Assembly (NCBI RefSeq): GCF_029023725.1
Contig: NZ_CP119075.1
Location: 2,971,501-3,035,500, forward strand
Direction of reading: 5' to 3'
DNA: 64,000 nt
Origin: Synoicihabitans lomoniglobus
GTDB taxonomy: Bacteria > Verrucomicrobiota > Verrucomicrobiia > Opitutales > Opitutaceae
Position 1 is the stretch's first letter. The number at the start of each line of letters is the position of its first letter. A program made the translations under genes and the position numbers. Positions 10,108 to 18,276 of this stretch are shown here, piece by piece. The notes below the pieces were generated by a model. It worked only from the letters and a program-made list of their open reading frames with translations, was not told the DNA's origin and ran no database searches.

Positions 10108-10191
10108 GAGCGTGCTTGCGCGCGATAACACCTGCCTCTCCGTCGCCCCTCCTTCCGCCACCGCGTTCATCGCGCGCAAGCACGCTCCTAC
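10104..10191. repeat. REP-like element: perfect 23-bp inverted repeat
   Basis: The arms at 10104-10126 and 10169-10191 are exact reverse complements (arm begins GTAGGAGCGTGCTTGCGCGC), separated by 42 bp. The left arm contains the TAG stop of gluQ. Long palindromic GC-rich arms of this kind are typical of REP/BIME elements mobilised by RAYT transposases, and one such gene, broken, lies 1.1 kb downstream. It could also act as a 3' RNA hairpin for gluQ. Confidence 0.85.
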
Positions 10192-10228
10192 ATCTCACAC
10201 CCAGTCCCTCATCCTGCTCCGCAGATAG

Positions 10229-10258
10229 ATCTGTGTTCATCTGTGTCCATCTGTGGTT
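10229..10258 (+). repeat. Decamer repeat, copy B
   Basis: Three tandem decamers: ATCTGTGTTC, ATCTGTGTCC, ATCTGTGGTT, followed by an A-rich tail (TTAAAAATA). It ends 14 bp before the mogA ATG and therefore forms the mogA translation-initiation region. Compare the copies at 9247 and 21460. Confidence 0.8.
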
Positions 10259-10272
10259 AAAAATATCCAACC

Positions 10273-10806
10273 ATGACCCCTGCCAAAATCGGTGTCCTCA
10301 ACATCTCCGACCGCGCCGCCGCCGGCATCTACGCCGACGAACCCGGCCAAGCCTGCGTCGCCCTGTTGCGCGAATGGCTCACCTCAGCGTTCGAGCCCGT
10401 TTACGCCGTCATTCCCGACGAACAAGCCCAGATCGAGGCCGAGCTCATTCGCCTCGCCGACCACGAATACTGCGCCCTCATCGTCACGACCGGCGGCACC
10501 GGCCCCACCGCCCGCGATGTGACTCCGGAAGCCACCGCCGCCGTGTGCGAAAAAATGCTCCCCGGCTTCGGCGAACTTATGCGCGCCAAATCCCTGCAAT
10601 ACGTGCCCACCGCCATCCTCTCGCGGCAGACTGCCGGCACGCGCGGCTCGACTCTTATCGTCAACCTGCCGGGTCGCCCCAAAGCCATCCGCGAAAACCT
10701 CGAAGTCGTATTCCCCGCCATTCCCTACTGCATCGACCTCATCGGCGGCCCCCGTCTCGAAACCGACCCGACGAAGATGCCCGTCTTCCGCCCCAAATCG
10801 AATTGA
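10273..10806 (+). CDS. mogA: Molybdopterin adenylyltransferase (MogA/MoaB family)
   Basis: A 177-residue MogA-type protein: NISDRAAAG near the N-terminus, the molybdopterin-binding TTGGTGPTARDVTPEAT near residues 76-92, and LPGRPKAI near 136. MogA adenylylates molybdopterin before molybdate insertion. Length and motif order match stand-alone MogA rather than the MoeA fusion. No other molybdenum cofactor gene is in the window. The ATG follows decamer repeat copy B and has no Shine-Dalgarno sequence. Confidence 0.92.
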   Translation: MTPAKIGVLNISDRAAAGIYADEPGQACVALLREWLTSAFEPVYAVIPDEQAQIEAELIRLADHEYCALIVTTGGTGPTARDVTPEATAAVCEKMLPGFGELMRAKSLQYVPTAILSRQTAGTRGSTLIVNLPGRPKAIRENLEVVFPAIPYCIDLIGGPRLETDPTKMPVFRPKSN

Positions 10807-10830
10807 CGAGCAAGGTCGGATTCCGGTCGC

Positions 10831-10858
10831 AAATCCGAAATCCGAAATCCAAAATTCA
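10831..10858 (+). repeat. Heptamer tandem repeat (AAATCCG-like, 4 units)
   Basis: Four consecutive 7-bp units: AAATCCG, AAATCCG, AAATCCA, AAATTCA. The array ends 3 bp before the ATG of the tautomerase gene, so it occupies the position of the ribosome-binding site. It is a microsatellite-like intergenic element that could vary in copy number. Confidence 0.8.
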
Positions 10859-10861
10859 GTC

Positions 10862-11206
10862 ATGCCTTACCTGAAGATTCAGACCAATCTGCCGGTGACG
10901 ACGGCCGCACAGAAATCGGTGGCCAAGGCCGCCTCGACACTCGTGAGTGAGGAGCTCGGTAAACCCGAGGAATACGTGATGATCGCGGTGCAACCCAGCA
11001 CCGAAATGCTCTTTGCCGGGACCGATGACCCCGTGGCCTTTTTGGAACTGAAGGCCATCGGTATTCCCGGTCGTCAAACCAAACGCCTGAGTGCCGAACT
11101 CTGTCGGCTCATTCACGACCACCTCGGTGTCGAGCAGGCCCGAATCTACATCAAATTCATCGACGTCCAACGCGGCATGTGGGGCTGGAAAGGCGACGTC
11201 TTTTAG
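10862..11206 (+). CDS. MIF-like phenylpyruvate/keto-enol tautomerase family protein
   Basis: A 114-residue protein with Pro directly after the initiator Met, the catalytic base of the tautomerase superfamily. The overall MIF pattern is present: KPEEYVMIAV, AFLELKAIG, a final amphipathic helix and GWKGDVF at the end. Length matches macrophage migration inhibitory factor homologues (about 115 residues). Substrates of bacterial members are mostly unknown. The start is fixed by the need for Pro2. Its initiation region is a heptamer repeat. A palindromic repeat begins 10 bp after its stop. Confidence 0.85.
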   Translation: MPYLKIQTNLPVTTAAQKSVAKAASTLVSEELGKPEEYVMIAVQPSTEMLFAGTDDPVAFLELKAIGIPGRQTKRLSAELCRLIHDHLGVEQARIYIKFIDVQRGMWGWKGDVF

Positions 11207-11215
11207 GCCGCCAGC

Positions 11216-11353
11216 CTCTGGGAACGCCGAGCTCCAGCTCGGCCCCAGCCACCCAGGAGCATTCGCCCCCCTCTCAGCCACCACTACCCACTCACCCGTG
11301 GCTGAACAGTCCGACAATTCCAATCCTGCCGAGCTGGAGCTCGGCGCTCCCAG
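11216..11353. repeat. Inverted pair of GCCGAGCTCCAGCTCGGC palindromes (left of RAYT)
   Basis: An 18-bp core at 11226-11243 and its reverse complement at 11328-11345, each flanked by the matching word CTGGGAACGCC or its complement, making arms of about 26 bp. The right arm lies within the first codons of the transposase frame if that frame starts at the GTG at 11298. This is a REP/BIME-like unit belonging to the adjacent RAYT gene. Confidence 0.85.
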
Positions 11354-11960
11354 AGCCGGATCAGGTTGGCATTCCCGTGGCTACCTTCCGCATCGCGACA
11401 AACTCCGTCTACTCCAATCGATCACCTTCCGTTTGGCGGACTCACTACCTCAAGAGAAACTCCGCCAGTTGGAGGAAACGCTCAGCGTTCTCGTTCCTGA
11501 AGAACGCGACCAAGCAAAACGACGCCAGATCGAAACATGGCTCGACGCCGGATTAGGTTGCTGCGCTCTCCGGCATCCTGCTGTGGCGACCGCGGTTCAA
11601 AACTCACTGCTCCATTTTGACGGCGTGCGTTACCACCTGTTGGCGTGGTGTATCATGCCGAATCACGTTCACGTGCTGATAAAACCACACACGGCGCTCG
11701 CCGGAATCGTGCAATCATGGAAGTCGTTCACCTGAAGATGGGCTTTGGCGCGAAATACCGAACTGAAACTTGGTATTCCCGAGAGTCAGAAAACGTTTTG
11801 GATGCGCGAGTATTGGGATCGTTACATTCGCGATGAACGGCATCTCCGACGAGTGATGGCTTACATCCACGAAAATCCGGTGAAGGCGGGTCTCTGCGCC
11901 CATTCATCCGACTGGCCCTGGTCGAGCGCCGCCGTCCCCACGGGAACATTAACCAAGTAA
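11298..11960 (+). pseudogene. REP-associated tyrosine transposase (RAYT), interrupted by an in-frame TGA
   Basis: One continuous frame encodes a Y1 transposase (IS200-like, HUH superfamily). The N-terminal part includes GWHSRGYLPH, DGVRYHLLAWCIMPNHVHVL (the HUH motif is the HVH) and SWKSFT. It stops at TGA 11733-11735. The same frame continues without a shift as [16 protein letters not shown], which carries the catalytic Tyr region, and ENPVKAGL to TAA 11960. The stop therefore separates the HUH metal site from the catalytic tyrosine and should inactivate the enzyme unless read through. It is flanked on both sides by the same palindromic repeats (11216-11353 and 11967-12029), the classical RAYT/REP arrangement. 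The start GTG at 11298 is provisional. Confidence 0.9.
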
Positions 11961-11966
11961 CCCGGC

Positions 11967-12029
11967 CTGGGAACGCCGAGCTCCAGCTCGGCCCCGGCCA
12001 CCTGCCGAGCTGGAGCTCGGCGTTCCCAG
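11967..12029. repeat. Long inverted-repeat hairpin of the same palindrome (right of RAYT)
   Basis: CTGGGAACGCC plus the 18-bp core (11975-11992) faces its exact complement (core 12004-12021 plus GTTCCCAG) across an 11-bp loop, giving arms of about 26 bp. It is the same unit as at 11216-11353, so both sides of the broken transposase carry it. It could form a strong hairpin between the RAYT gene and the convergent MazG-like gene. Confidence 0.88.
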
Positions 12030-12045
12030 TTCGTTGCTTCGCGCC

Positions 12046-12435
12046 TCACAGTTCCGTATATTTATCCGCCCGGCCCTTGGCTTTTTCGACCGGATACTTC
12101 GCGGCATTGGCGGCCATTTTTCGCTCAATGGCCGCGGCCACATCGATGCCGGTCATGTTGGCGAATTCGAGGGCGTAGATCACCACGTCGGCGAGCTCTT
12201 CCTCAATCTTCGCGCGTTTCTTGGGATCAGCTAGCATCTGGCGGGAGTCGTCGGAAGATCCCCATAGAAAATGCTCCATCAGTTCGCCGGCCTCGGCCGC
12301 CAGCGCCATGCTCAGATTCTTGGGCGCGTGAAACTGCTCCCAATCGCGCTCCCGCGCAAATGCCAGCACCCGCGTTTTAATCTCCGCAATCGTCGTGGCA
12401 TCGTCGCTCAAGGTTTCCATGGGAAGCAACACCAT
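12046..12435 (-). CDS. MazG-like nucleotide pyrophosphohydrolase
   Basis: A 129-residue all-alpha NTP pyrophosphatase of the MazG/RS21-C6 type. AEAGELMEHFLW supplies the first acidic pair and EEELADVVIYALEFA the second, together forming the Mg-binding four-helix site. KNLSMALAAEAGE is typical of the dCTPase-like branch. It probably hydrolyses non-canonical or excess dNTPs. The start may be the ATG at 12435 or the one at 12420 (METLSDD). It is divergent from the alpha-2-macroglobulin gene, and the palindromic RAYT repeats lie just beyond its stop. Confidence 0.88.
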   Translation of the reverse strand: MVLLPMETLSDDATTIAEIKTRVLAFARERDWEQFHAPKNLSMALAAEAGELMEHFLWGSSDDSRQMLADPKKRAKIEEELADVVIYALEFANMTGIDVAAAIERKMAANAAKYPVEKAKGRADKYTEL

Positions 12436-12540
12436 GAGCTTTCGAACTGCTCTGACAATTTTGTTACTAAGAAACTTTCTCTGACACCGTTTTACGCTGC
12501 GCTGGCGACTCGTTTCAGATATGCTGTGAAAACCGTGACG

Positions 12541-15500
12541 ATGCTACCCCGCATTCCTTCATTCGCTTGCTCGATTTTACTGCTCGCGACCGTCCTTTCC
12601 GCCCAGCCCCATGCCAGTGATCGCGACTGGGAACGCGTCACCGCTGAGGGACGTCAACTCATGGCCGAAGCATCATGGCAATTAGCGGCCGAACGCTTCG
12701 CCGCCGCTCTCGCCGTGGCCCCACCCGACGCCGACACCCGCCATTTGCGTCTGGATTTCATTCGGGCCCGCGTGCCTTCGATCGAATCATCCCGAAACTG
12801 GATCGAGCGACGTGAAGCCGCGACCCGACTGGCGGCCGAACTTGCTCCTCTCGTGCCTGATTTTAATGCAGAGTCCTCGGCCCCCCTCGGCAATTTCCAA
12901 TTGGAGGCACTCGAAGTCGCCCTGCAGGTGCAGCGATTCCTAGACTCCCAGCAGGCTTCGACGGATCTCATTGCTATCGCCCGGCGGCTCGGTGATCAAC
13001 CCGCCAACGCGGCCAACAACGCCCGCCTCGCCCACTTCTTGCATCGGCAGGTGCAAACGGGTGGCGAGCTCCCGTCACGCGATCTACAGGAACTTCGCCC
13101 CTTGCTGCGCTCGGTGCAGGTGAACGCGCCGACGCGAGATCTTCGCGCGTGGGCCGCGTTTGTTCTCGCGCTCCGACTCGACCCCCAAAAGTCCAACCCT
13201 ACCGAACACTTCCAAGCCTGGCAGATCGCTCGGCAACTTGCCGCCGGCACCAGCGTCGAGGCCGATGTCGCAGCGGGTTGGTATCTATGGCGCGCCCTAC
13301 GTGGTTGGAGTCCTGACCGACAGTTGGGCGAACCTTCCGATATCGCCGCCCTGTTTGAGGAGGGAGAATCCATCCGCCTTCGCATATTGACGGACGGTTC
13401 ACCCGCCGCCCGCGACGAATTTCTGAATCCAGTCGATCGTCTGCTCCGGCAATGGAGCGATCCCGTTCGACGAATCAACTTTGCGCCGCATTACCTGCCG
13501 GACGCTCCCATTGATTTCAGCTACGCGGTGGCCGGGGTTTCCCAGCTGCACTTCGAACTCCAACGGCAGGATCCCTTCGCTGCCCGGGCTCAGGGCCGGA
13601 CCGACACACTCGATCTTTCGCCTCCGGGTGAAACCGTCGGCAGCTGGACCCTGACATTCGACGATGCCGAAGCCATGACCTGGCACACTGGTGTGCACCA
13701 ACTCACACCCCAGCTTGGGCCGGGATACTACGCGTTGAAAATCCGCAGTGAATCCGTCCGCGGCGAGGCGCCCCCCGAACAGGACGTGCGGTTCACCGTC
13801 GGTGCCTACCAAGCCATGCTCGTCAGTTCCCCGCTGAAGGAAACCCCCGACGAGCTCCTGCTGATCGACCTCCACACCGGAGCCCCCGTGGGCGGCGCCA
13901 TGGTCCGTGGTTTTTGTCACGCCTTTCCGAACGAAGTTCACGAATGGAACGTCACCACCGATGCTACGGGGCGCGCGCAAGCCCCCCTGATTCCCTCCCT
14001 CGACCGGCACCGCTGGACCCGCAATGTTCTCTACGGAGAGTCGAACGGCCATGTTTTCGTAATCACCGATCACAGCAGCTACGACCATGATGGCCTCGTC
14101 GCCGACCTCGTGCTCGATCGCCCCCTTTACCGCCCCGGCGAGACGCTGCACTGGAAGCTCATCGTTCGTCAGCGCGGCGCAGGCCGTTGGCAGACACCAG
14201 TCGGGAATTTCGGTATTCGTTTATTCGATACTAAAAGCACCACGCTGTTCTCGCAACCCCGCGTGGCGCTGGATGCGTTTGGCTCTATCGACGGTGCGTT
14301 CGACATCCCCTCCGACGCACCGGTCGGTTACGTTCGGATCGAGCTCGAATATCCCGACGGGCGCACCACCACGCTCCCGAGAATCTTCCTCATCGACAAC
14401 TATGTGCCGCCCGCGCTGAGCACCGGGATTTCGTTCGCCGGTGCATCCGACGGATTACGACTGGGGCAGGACGTCCCCATCCGGATCTCCGCCCGCTACC
14501 TTTCCGGCGGTCCCGCCGTCGGGGCGAAGGTGGAAGTCACCGTCCAATCCGACACGACTTACCTCGACCAAGACCGATCCGACACCGATTCCACCACCAC
14601 GCTTCACGGCACCACCGATGCCGACGGTGAGACGACCCTAACCTGGAGTCCCCCCCATTTTTCCGCTGACGTGATCCAAACCCAGTTGGAGATCCAGGCC
14701 CAGGTGCTGCCCGCTGGAGGCCAGCCTGTCACCAAGGAAACCACGTGGAATCTCACCCCGGCCGGTTTCGTGGCGGAGATCGACCAGGATGGATCGCCTC
14801 TGCTTGCCGCGCCTGGCGAGGCCGTCGTTTTCACCGGACAAATTGTCGACGGGACCGACGCTCCCATTCGATTTTCCGGAGCCGCCGAGTTGGTGCAATT
14901 GCGCTGGCAAGGCGTCTACCTGAACGAACTTCAAGAGGTCGTCGATCACCGCTCGATCCCGGCCAATTCTCCGTCCCATCGGCTCCCGGAGGGCTGGATA
15001 CGGCTGCATGAAGGTTACGTCGAAACCGTCGTCGACCACGGAGAGATCGAAGCGGATGCCAACGGGCAATTCAGTTTCCAGTGCACCGCTCCGCCCAACG
15101 GGCTCTATCGGGTTCGCATTCGCGATCGCGATCCACATCTTCTCGATGACCCCAGCGGTGGCCCACCCCCGCGGATGCTTCGCTCGCAGATCCATCCTCC
15201 CCACCGGCGCGACCAATTCGCCTTGGTCGTGGCTGATCAATCCACGACGGAGCTGCCCCTTCCTCCCGGTTCGCCCGTTCTTTTCCTAAACGACCACATT
15301 CCGCAAAATAGTGTGTATCGCGCATTGCTCGTCCGGTCGAATTCCACTCAGCCCGCCCTGCTGACCGTGGCCCGCGAATCCGGCACCCATTCCCAACTCC
15401 TCGCGGCCGGCCCGCGTCTACACTGGATCGATCTCAGCCCTTACACCACGGAGGCAGGCACCGTGCAGATCCAAGTCGGCTCGCTGGACAAGGGTGGATT

Positions 15501-18276
15501 AGCCACCCGCGAGTTTGAGATCGAACCCGCTGTCCCACCCGTCCGGCTGGAAGTCGACGTGCCCGCTTCCGTGCGCCCGGGTGAAACCACCCGCATCGTC
15601 GTGGAAACGCGTCACTCCGACGGGGCTCCTCAGCGCGCGCAAATCCTTCATACCGTGGCGGACGACGCGGTCCTGCAACTGTTCAGACAAGTCGGGTCGA
15701 GCGACGCCCCCTACATCGCCTTTAACGACACCGCGAACTTCGTCGGCATCCGGCGCAGCAATTCCGCCCGCCCGCGCGAGCACGAGTTCAAGCCCATACT
15801 TGATTGGCGCCCGGGGGCCATCGTGCAGGCGACCGGTGCCCCCACCACGGACGACGCCAACGTCATGCTGGCCCCGTTAAGTGTGAGGAGTGTCAGCCTG
15901 TCCGCGTATGGCGCATCCGGATACCAGGCCGATGAAGGTTCGGCGCTGGCGTATACTCAATCACTCGAACCACCACCCCAACTTGCAGGATCCGGAGATT
16001 CCGGTTCGCCCCGACTTCGACGTCATTTTGCCTCCACCGCCGCTTGGTTGCCCGACATCGAAACCGATGCTGCGGGACGGGCCGAGTTTGAGTTCACCTA
16101 TCCCGACAATCTCACCTCCTGGCACCACAAGACCTACGCCCTCACGGCCGATGGCCGGTTCATCGCCACCGCCACATCCAAGTCGCGGGCCGCGCTCCCC
16201 CTGCAGGCACGACTGCAAACCCCTCGTTTCCTGATCGCCGGCGACACCAGCAACCCGTCCGTCACCGTCGTGGATCGCACCGGTCGGGACTCCACCGTGT
16301 CCGCCTCCTTACTGGTCGAGGGCGAAGCCGCTCACCTCTCCAACGATTCGCCATCGACCCAGAAAACCCCGGTCAGCGGCGATGCCGAGATTCCATTGTT
16401 CTGGAAACTCGAAGCAGTCGCAGCGGGATCAGTGCTGTTGACCGGCTCCGTCGCCAACGACGACGCGTCCGATGCGATGCAAATCCCCCTCGTTGTTCAT
16501 GAAGACGGCATCGAACAACATTTGGCCGCCTCCACCCGACTCCGGGCCGGAGCCAGCTCCGCGAGCTTGACGCTGGAACTGCCCCAACCACTCGACCCCG
16601 GTCGCACTACGGCCCGACTCCAGCTCGCCAGCAGTCCGGCCGTTGCTGCCCTCGACGCCCTGCCCTACCTGATCGACTACCCTTACGGATGCGTGGAACA
16701 GACGATGAGTCGTTTCCTTCCGGCCGTCGTGGTTCGGACAGCACTCCTTCGTCTTGGGCTCGAGCCCGCTGCCGTGGAGGCGCGTATCCTCGGGCACGAA
16801 TCCACCTCCGACGCACAGCGCCGCCTGGATACTGCCGGATTGAGCGAACTCGATGAAGTCATCCGCCGCAGCCTCCGTCGCTTGACCTCTGACCAACACC
16901 AAACGGGTGGCTGGGGCTGGTGGCCGGGCGGCGAGCAGGACGATCCATGGATGACGGCCTACGTCACGTGGTCTCTGGGTCAGATTCAACGAGCCGGCGT
17001 CGCGCTCGAACCAAGCATGCTCGATCGGGCGGGCGCGCGTTGCGCTCATATCGCCGCCACCTCCGGTTTCGAAATCGACGACCGGGCGTGGGCCCTCGCC
17101 GCGTGTGCTTCCCTGGTGGATACTCCGGCCGATTTATCCGTCGACGCGGTCCTGGCGGAACTCTTTTCCGATCGCGACGCGCTGAGCCCATCCGCTCGCG
17201 CCGCCCTCGCGTTGGCCGTCGCAAAATTTGGTGATGACGAACAACGTGCAATCATCACCCGCAACCTCGTCAATCACACCGTGCAGGAATCCAGTGACCT
17301 CGGCACGCTCGTGCACTGGGGACAAGTTCAGGGACACTACCGCGCCCTTGAAGGCGCGACCGAAGCCACCGCTGTTTCCATCCTCGCGCTGCTTCACCTC
17401 GACACCTCCCACCCCCTTATCGAACCCGCGATCGCCTGGCTCAGTCTCAATCGCCGCAGTGCCCACTGGGAAAGCACCCGCGCCACCAGCTTCGCCGTGC
17501 TGGCGCTTACCCGGCACTTGGAATCCAGCGCCGTTAACGATCCGGTCGCTCAACGATTGGAGGTTCAAGTGAACAACCATCCGCTCGAAACCGTCGACCT
17601 CTCGCCGACCAACCTGTTGGCGCAACCGATTTCGCTCACGATTCCAGTCGATCAACTCAACCCCGCCTCCAATCGGATCGAACTACGCCGAACGACGACG
17701 GCGGATACGGCTACGGTCTACGCCACCGCGCTAGTAGAAACCTGGGCCACCGGCGACGGGGTCAAACCCGCCAGTCACGTCATATCGGTCAAACGGGAGT
17801 TCGAGCGGCTCGTGCCCACTCCAACGGTGGCGGGGCCTGTCCGGTTCACGTCGACTACGCTCGAACGTGGCGATACCTCCCATGCCAGCGAGCAAATCGA
17901 CGTCCAGGTGCGCGTGAGCGTGCCGCACGACCTGCGTTACGTCATGGTAGCGGTGCCCAAACCCGCTGGCTGTGAACCGCTCAACCCGCTCAGTGGCTGG
18001 GATGCCACTCTTCGGCCGTGGATGTCCCCCGGGGTGTCCGCGACCGCCTCCAATGAACGTCGCCTTTTCCGGGAGGAAAAGGACGACCACAGTGCTGTAT
18101 TCATCGACCGCCTCGATGCTGGAGAATGGCAGATTACACTTCGCCTGCGCGCCGTCACTCCCGGCGACTATCGTGCCCTCCCCGCTCGGGTAGAAGCCAT
18201 GTATGTGCCCGAGATCACCGCGAACAGCGATGCCCGTCGATTGCACATCGCGGGGACTGAGAATTCAGCACCCTGA
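12541..18276 (+). CDS. Alpha-2-macroglobulin family protein with thioester motif
   Basis: A 1911-residue exported protein. A Sec signal peptide (hydrophobic SILLLATVLSA) is followed by a helical repeat-like N-terminus and macroglobulin domains; LDRPLYRPGETLHW near 525 is the conserved MG signature. An A2M core and an alpha/alpha thioester domain follow, with YGCVEQTMSRF: Cys1384 and Gln1387 form the internal thioester. Bacterial A2Ms trap periplasmic proteases and protect the cell wall. Most are lipoproteins paired with pbpC; here no lipobox Cys follows the signal peptide and no PBP1C gene is near. The ATG at 12541 is chosen because it begins the signal peptide. The 3' end overlaps the convergent transporter gene by 12 bp. 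Confidence 0.93.
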   Translation: MLPRIPSFACSILLLATVLSAQPHASDRDWERVTAEGRQLMAEASWQLAAERFAAALAVAPPDADTRHLRLDFIRARVPSIESSRNWIERREAATRLAAELAPLVPDFNAESSAPLGNFQLEALEVALQVQRFLDSQQASTDLIAIARRLGDQPANAANNARLAHFLHRQVQTGGELPSRDLQELRPLLRSVQVNAPTRDLRAWAAFVLALRLDPQKSNPTEHFQAWQIARQLAAGTSVEADVAAGWYLWRALRGWSPDRQLGEPSDIAALFEEGESIRLRILTDGSPAARDEFLNPVDRLLRQWSDPVRRINFAPHYLPDAPIDFSYAVAGVSQLHFELQRQDPFAARAQGRTDTLDLSPPGETVGSWTLTFDDAEAMTWHTGVHQLTPQLGPGYYALKIRSESVRGEAPPEQDVRFTVGAYQAMLVSSPLKETPDELLLIDLHTGAPVGGAMVRGFCHAFPNEVHEWNVTTDATGRAQAPLIPSLDRHRWTRNVLYGESNGHVFVITDHSSYDHDGLVADLVLDRPLYRPGETLHWKLIVRQRGAGRWQTPVGNFGIRLFDTKSTTLFSQPRVALDAFGSIDGAFDIPSDAPVGYVRIELEYPDGRTTTLPRIFLIDNYVPPALSTGISFAGASDGLRLGQDVPIRISARYLSGGPAVGAKVEVTVQSDTTYLDQDRSDTDSTTTLHGTTDADGETTLTWSPPHFSADVIQTQLEIQAQVLPAGGQPVTKETTWNLTPAGFVAEIDQDGSPLLAAPGEAVVFTGQIVDGTDAPIRFSGAAELVQLRWQGVYLNELQEVVDHRSIPANSPSHRLPEGWIRLHEGYVETVVDHGEIEADANGQFSFQCTAPPNGLYRVRIRDRDPHLLDDPSGGPPPRMLRSQIHPPHRRDQFALVVADQSTTELPLPPGSPVLFLNDHIPQNSVYRALLVRSNSTQPALLTVARESGTHSQLLAAGPRLHWIDLSPYTTEAGTVQIQVGSLDKGGLATREFEIEPAVPPVRLEVDVPASVRPGETTRIVVETRHSDGAPQRAQILHTVADDAVLQLFRQVGSSDAPYIAFNDTANFVGIRRSNSARPREHEFKPILDWRPGAIVQATGAPTTDDANVMLAPLSVRSVSLSAYGASGYQADEGSALAYTQSLEPPPQLAGSGDSGSPRLRRHFASTAAWLPDIETDAAGRAEFEFTYPDNLTSWHHKTYALTADGRFIATATSKSRAALPLQARLQTPRFLIAGDTSNPSVTVVDRTGRDSTVSASLLVEGEAAHLSNDSPSTQKTPVSGDAEIPLFWKLEAVAAGSVLLTGSVANDDASDAMQIPLVVHEDGIEQHLAASTRLRAGASSASLTLELPQPLDPGRTTARLQLASSPAVAALDALPYLIDYPYGCVEQTMSRFLPAVVVRTALLRLGLEPAAVEARILGHESTSDAQRRLDTAGLSELDEVIRRSLRRLTSDQHQTGGWGWWPGGEQDDPWMTAYVTWSLGQIQRAGVALEPSMLDRAGARCAHIAATSGFEIDDRAWALAACASLVDTPADLSVDAVLAELFSDRDALSPSARAALALAVAKFGDDEQRAIITRNLVNHTVQESSDLGTLVHWGQVQGHYRALEGATEATAVSILALLHLDTSHPLIEPAIAWLSLNRRSAHWESTRATSFAVLALTRHLESSAVNDPVAQRLEVQVNNHPLETVDLSPTNLLAQPISLTIPVDQLNPASNRIELRRTTTADTATVYATALVETWATGDGVKPASHVISVKREFERLVPTPTVAGPVRFTSTTLERGDTSHASEQIDVQVRVSVPHDLRYVMVAVPKPAGCEPLNPLSGWDATLRPWMSPGVSATASNERRLFREEKDDHSAVFIDRLDAGEWQITLRLRAVTPGDYRALPARVEAMYVPEITANSDARRLHIAGTENSAP

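Noticed and set aside
13681..13700. TGGCACACTGGTGTGC sigma-54-like word
   Set aside because: It lies inside the A2M coding region and the GG to GC spacing is not 10 bp.
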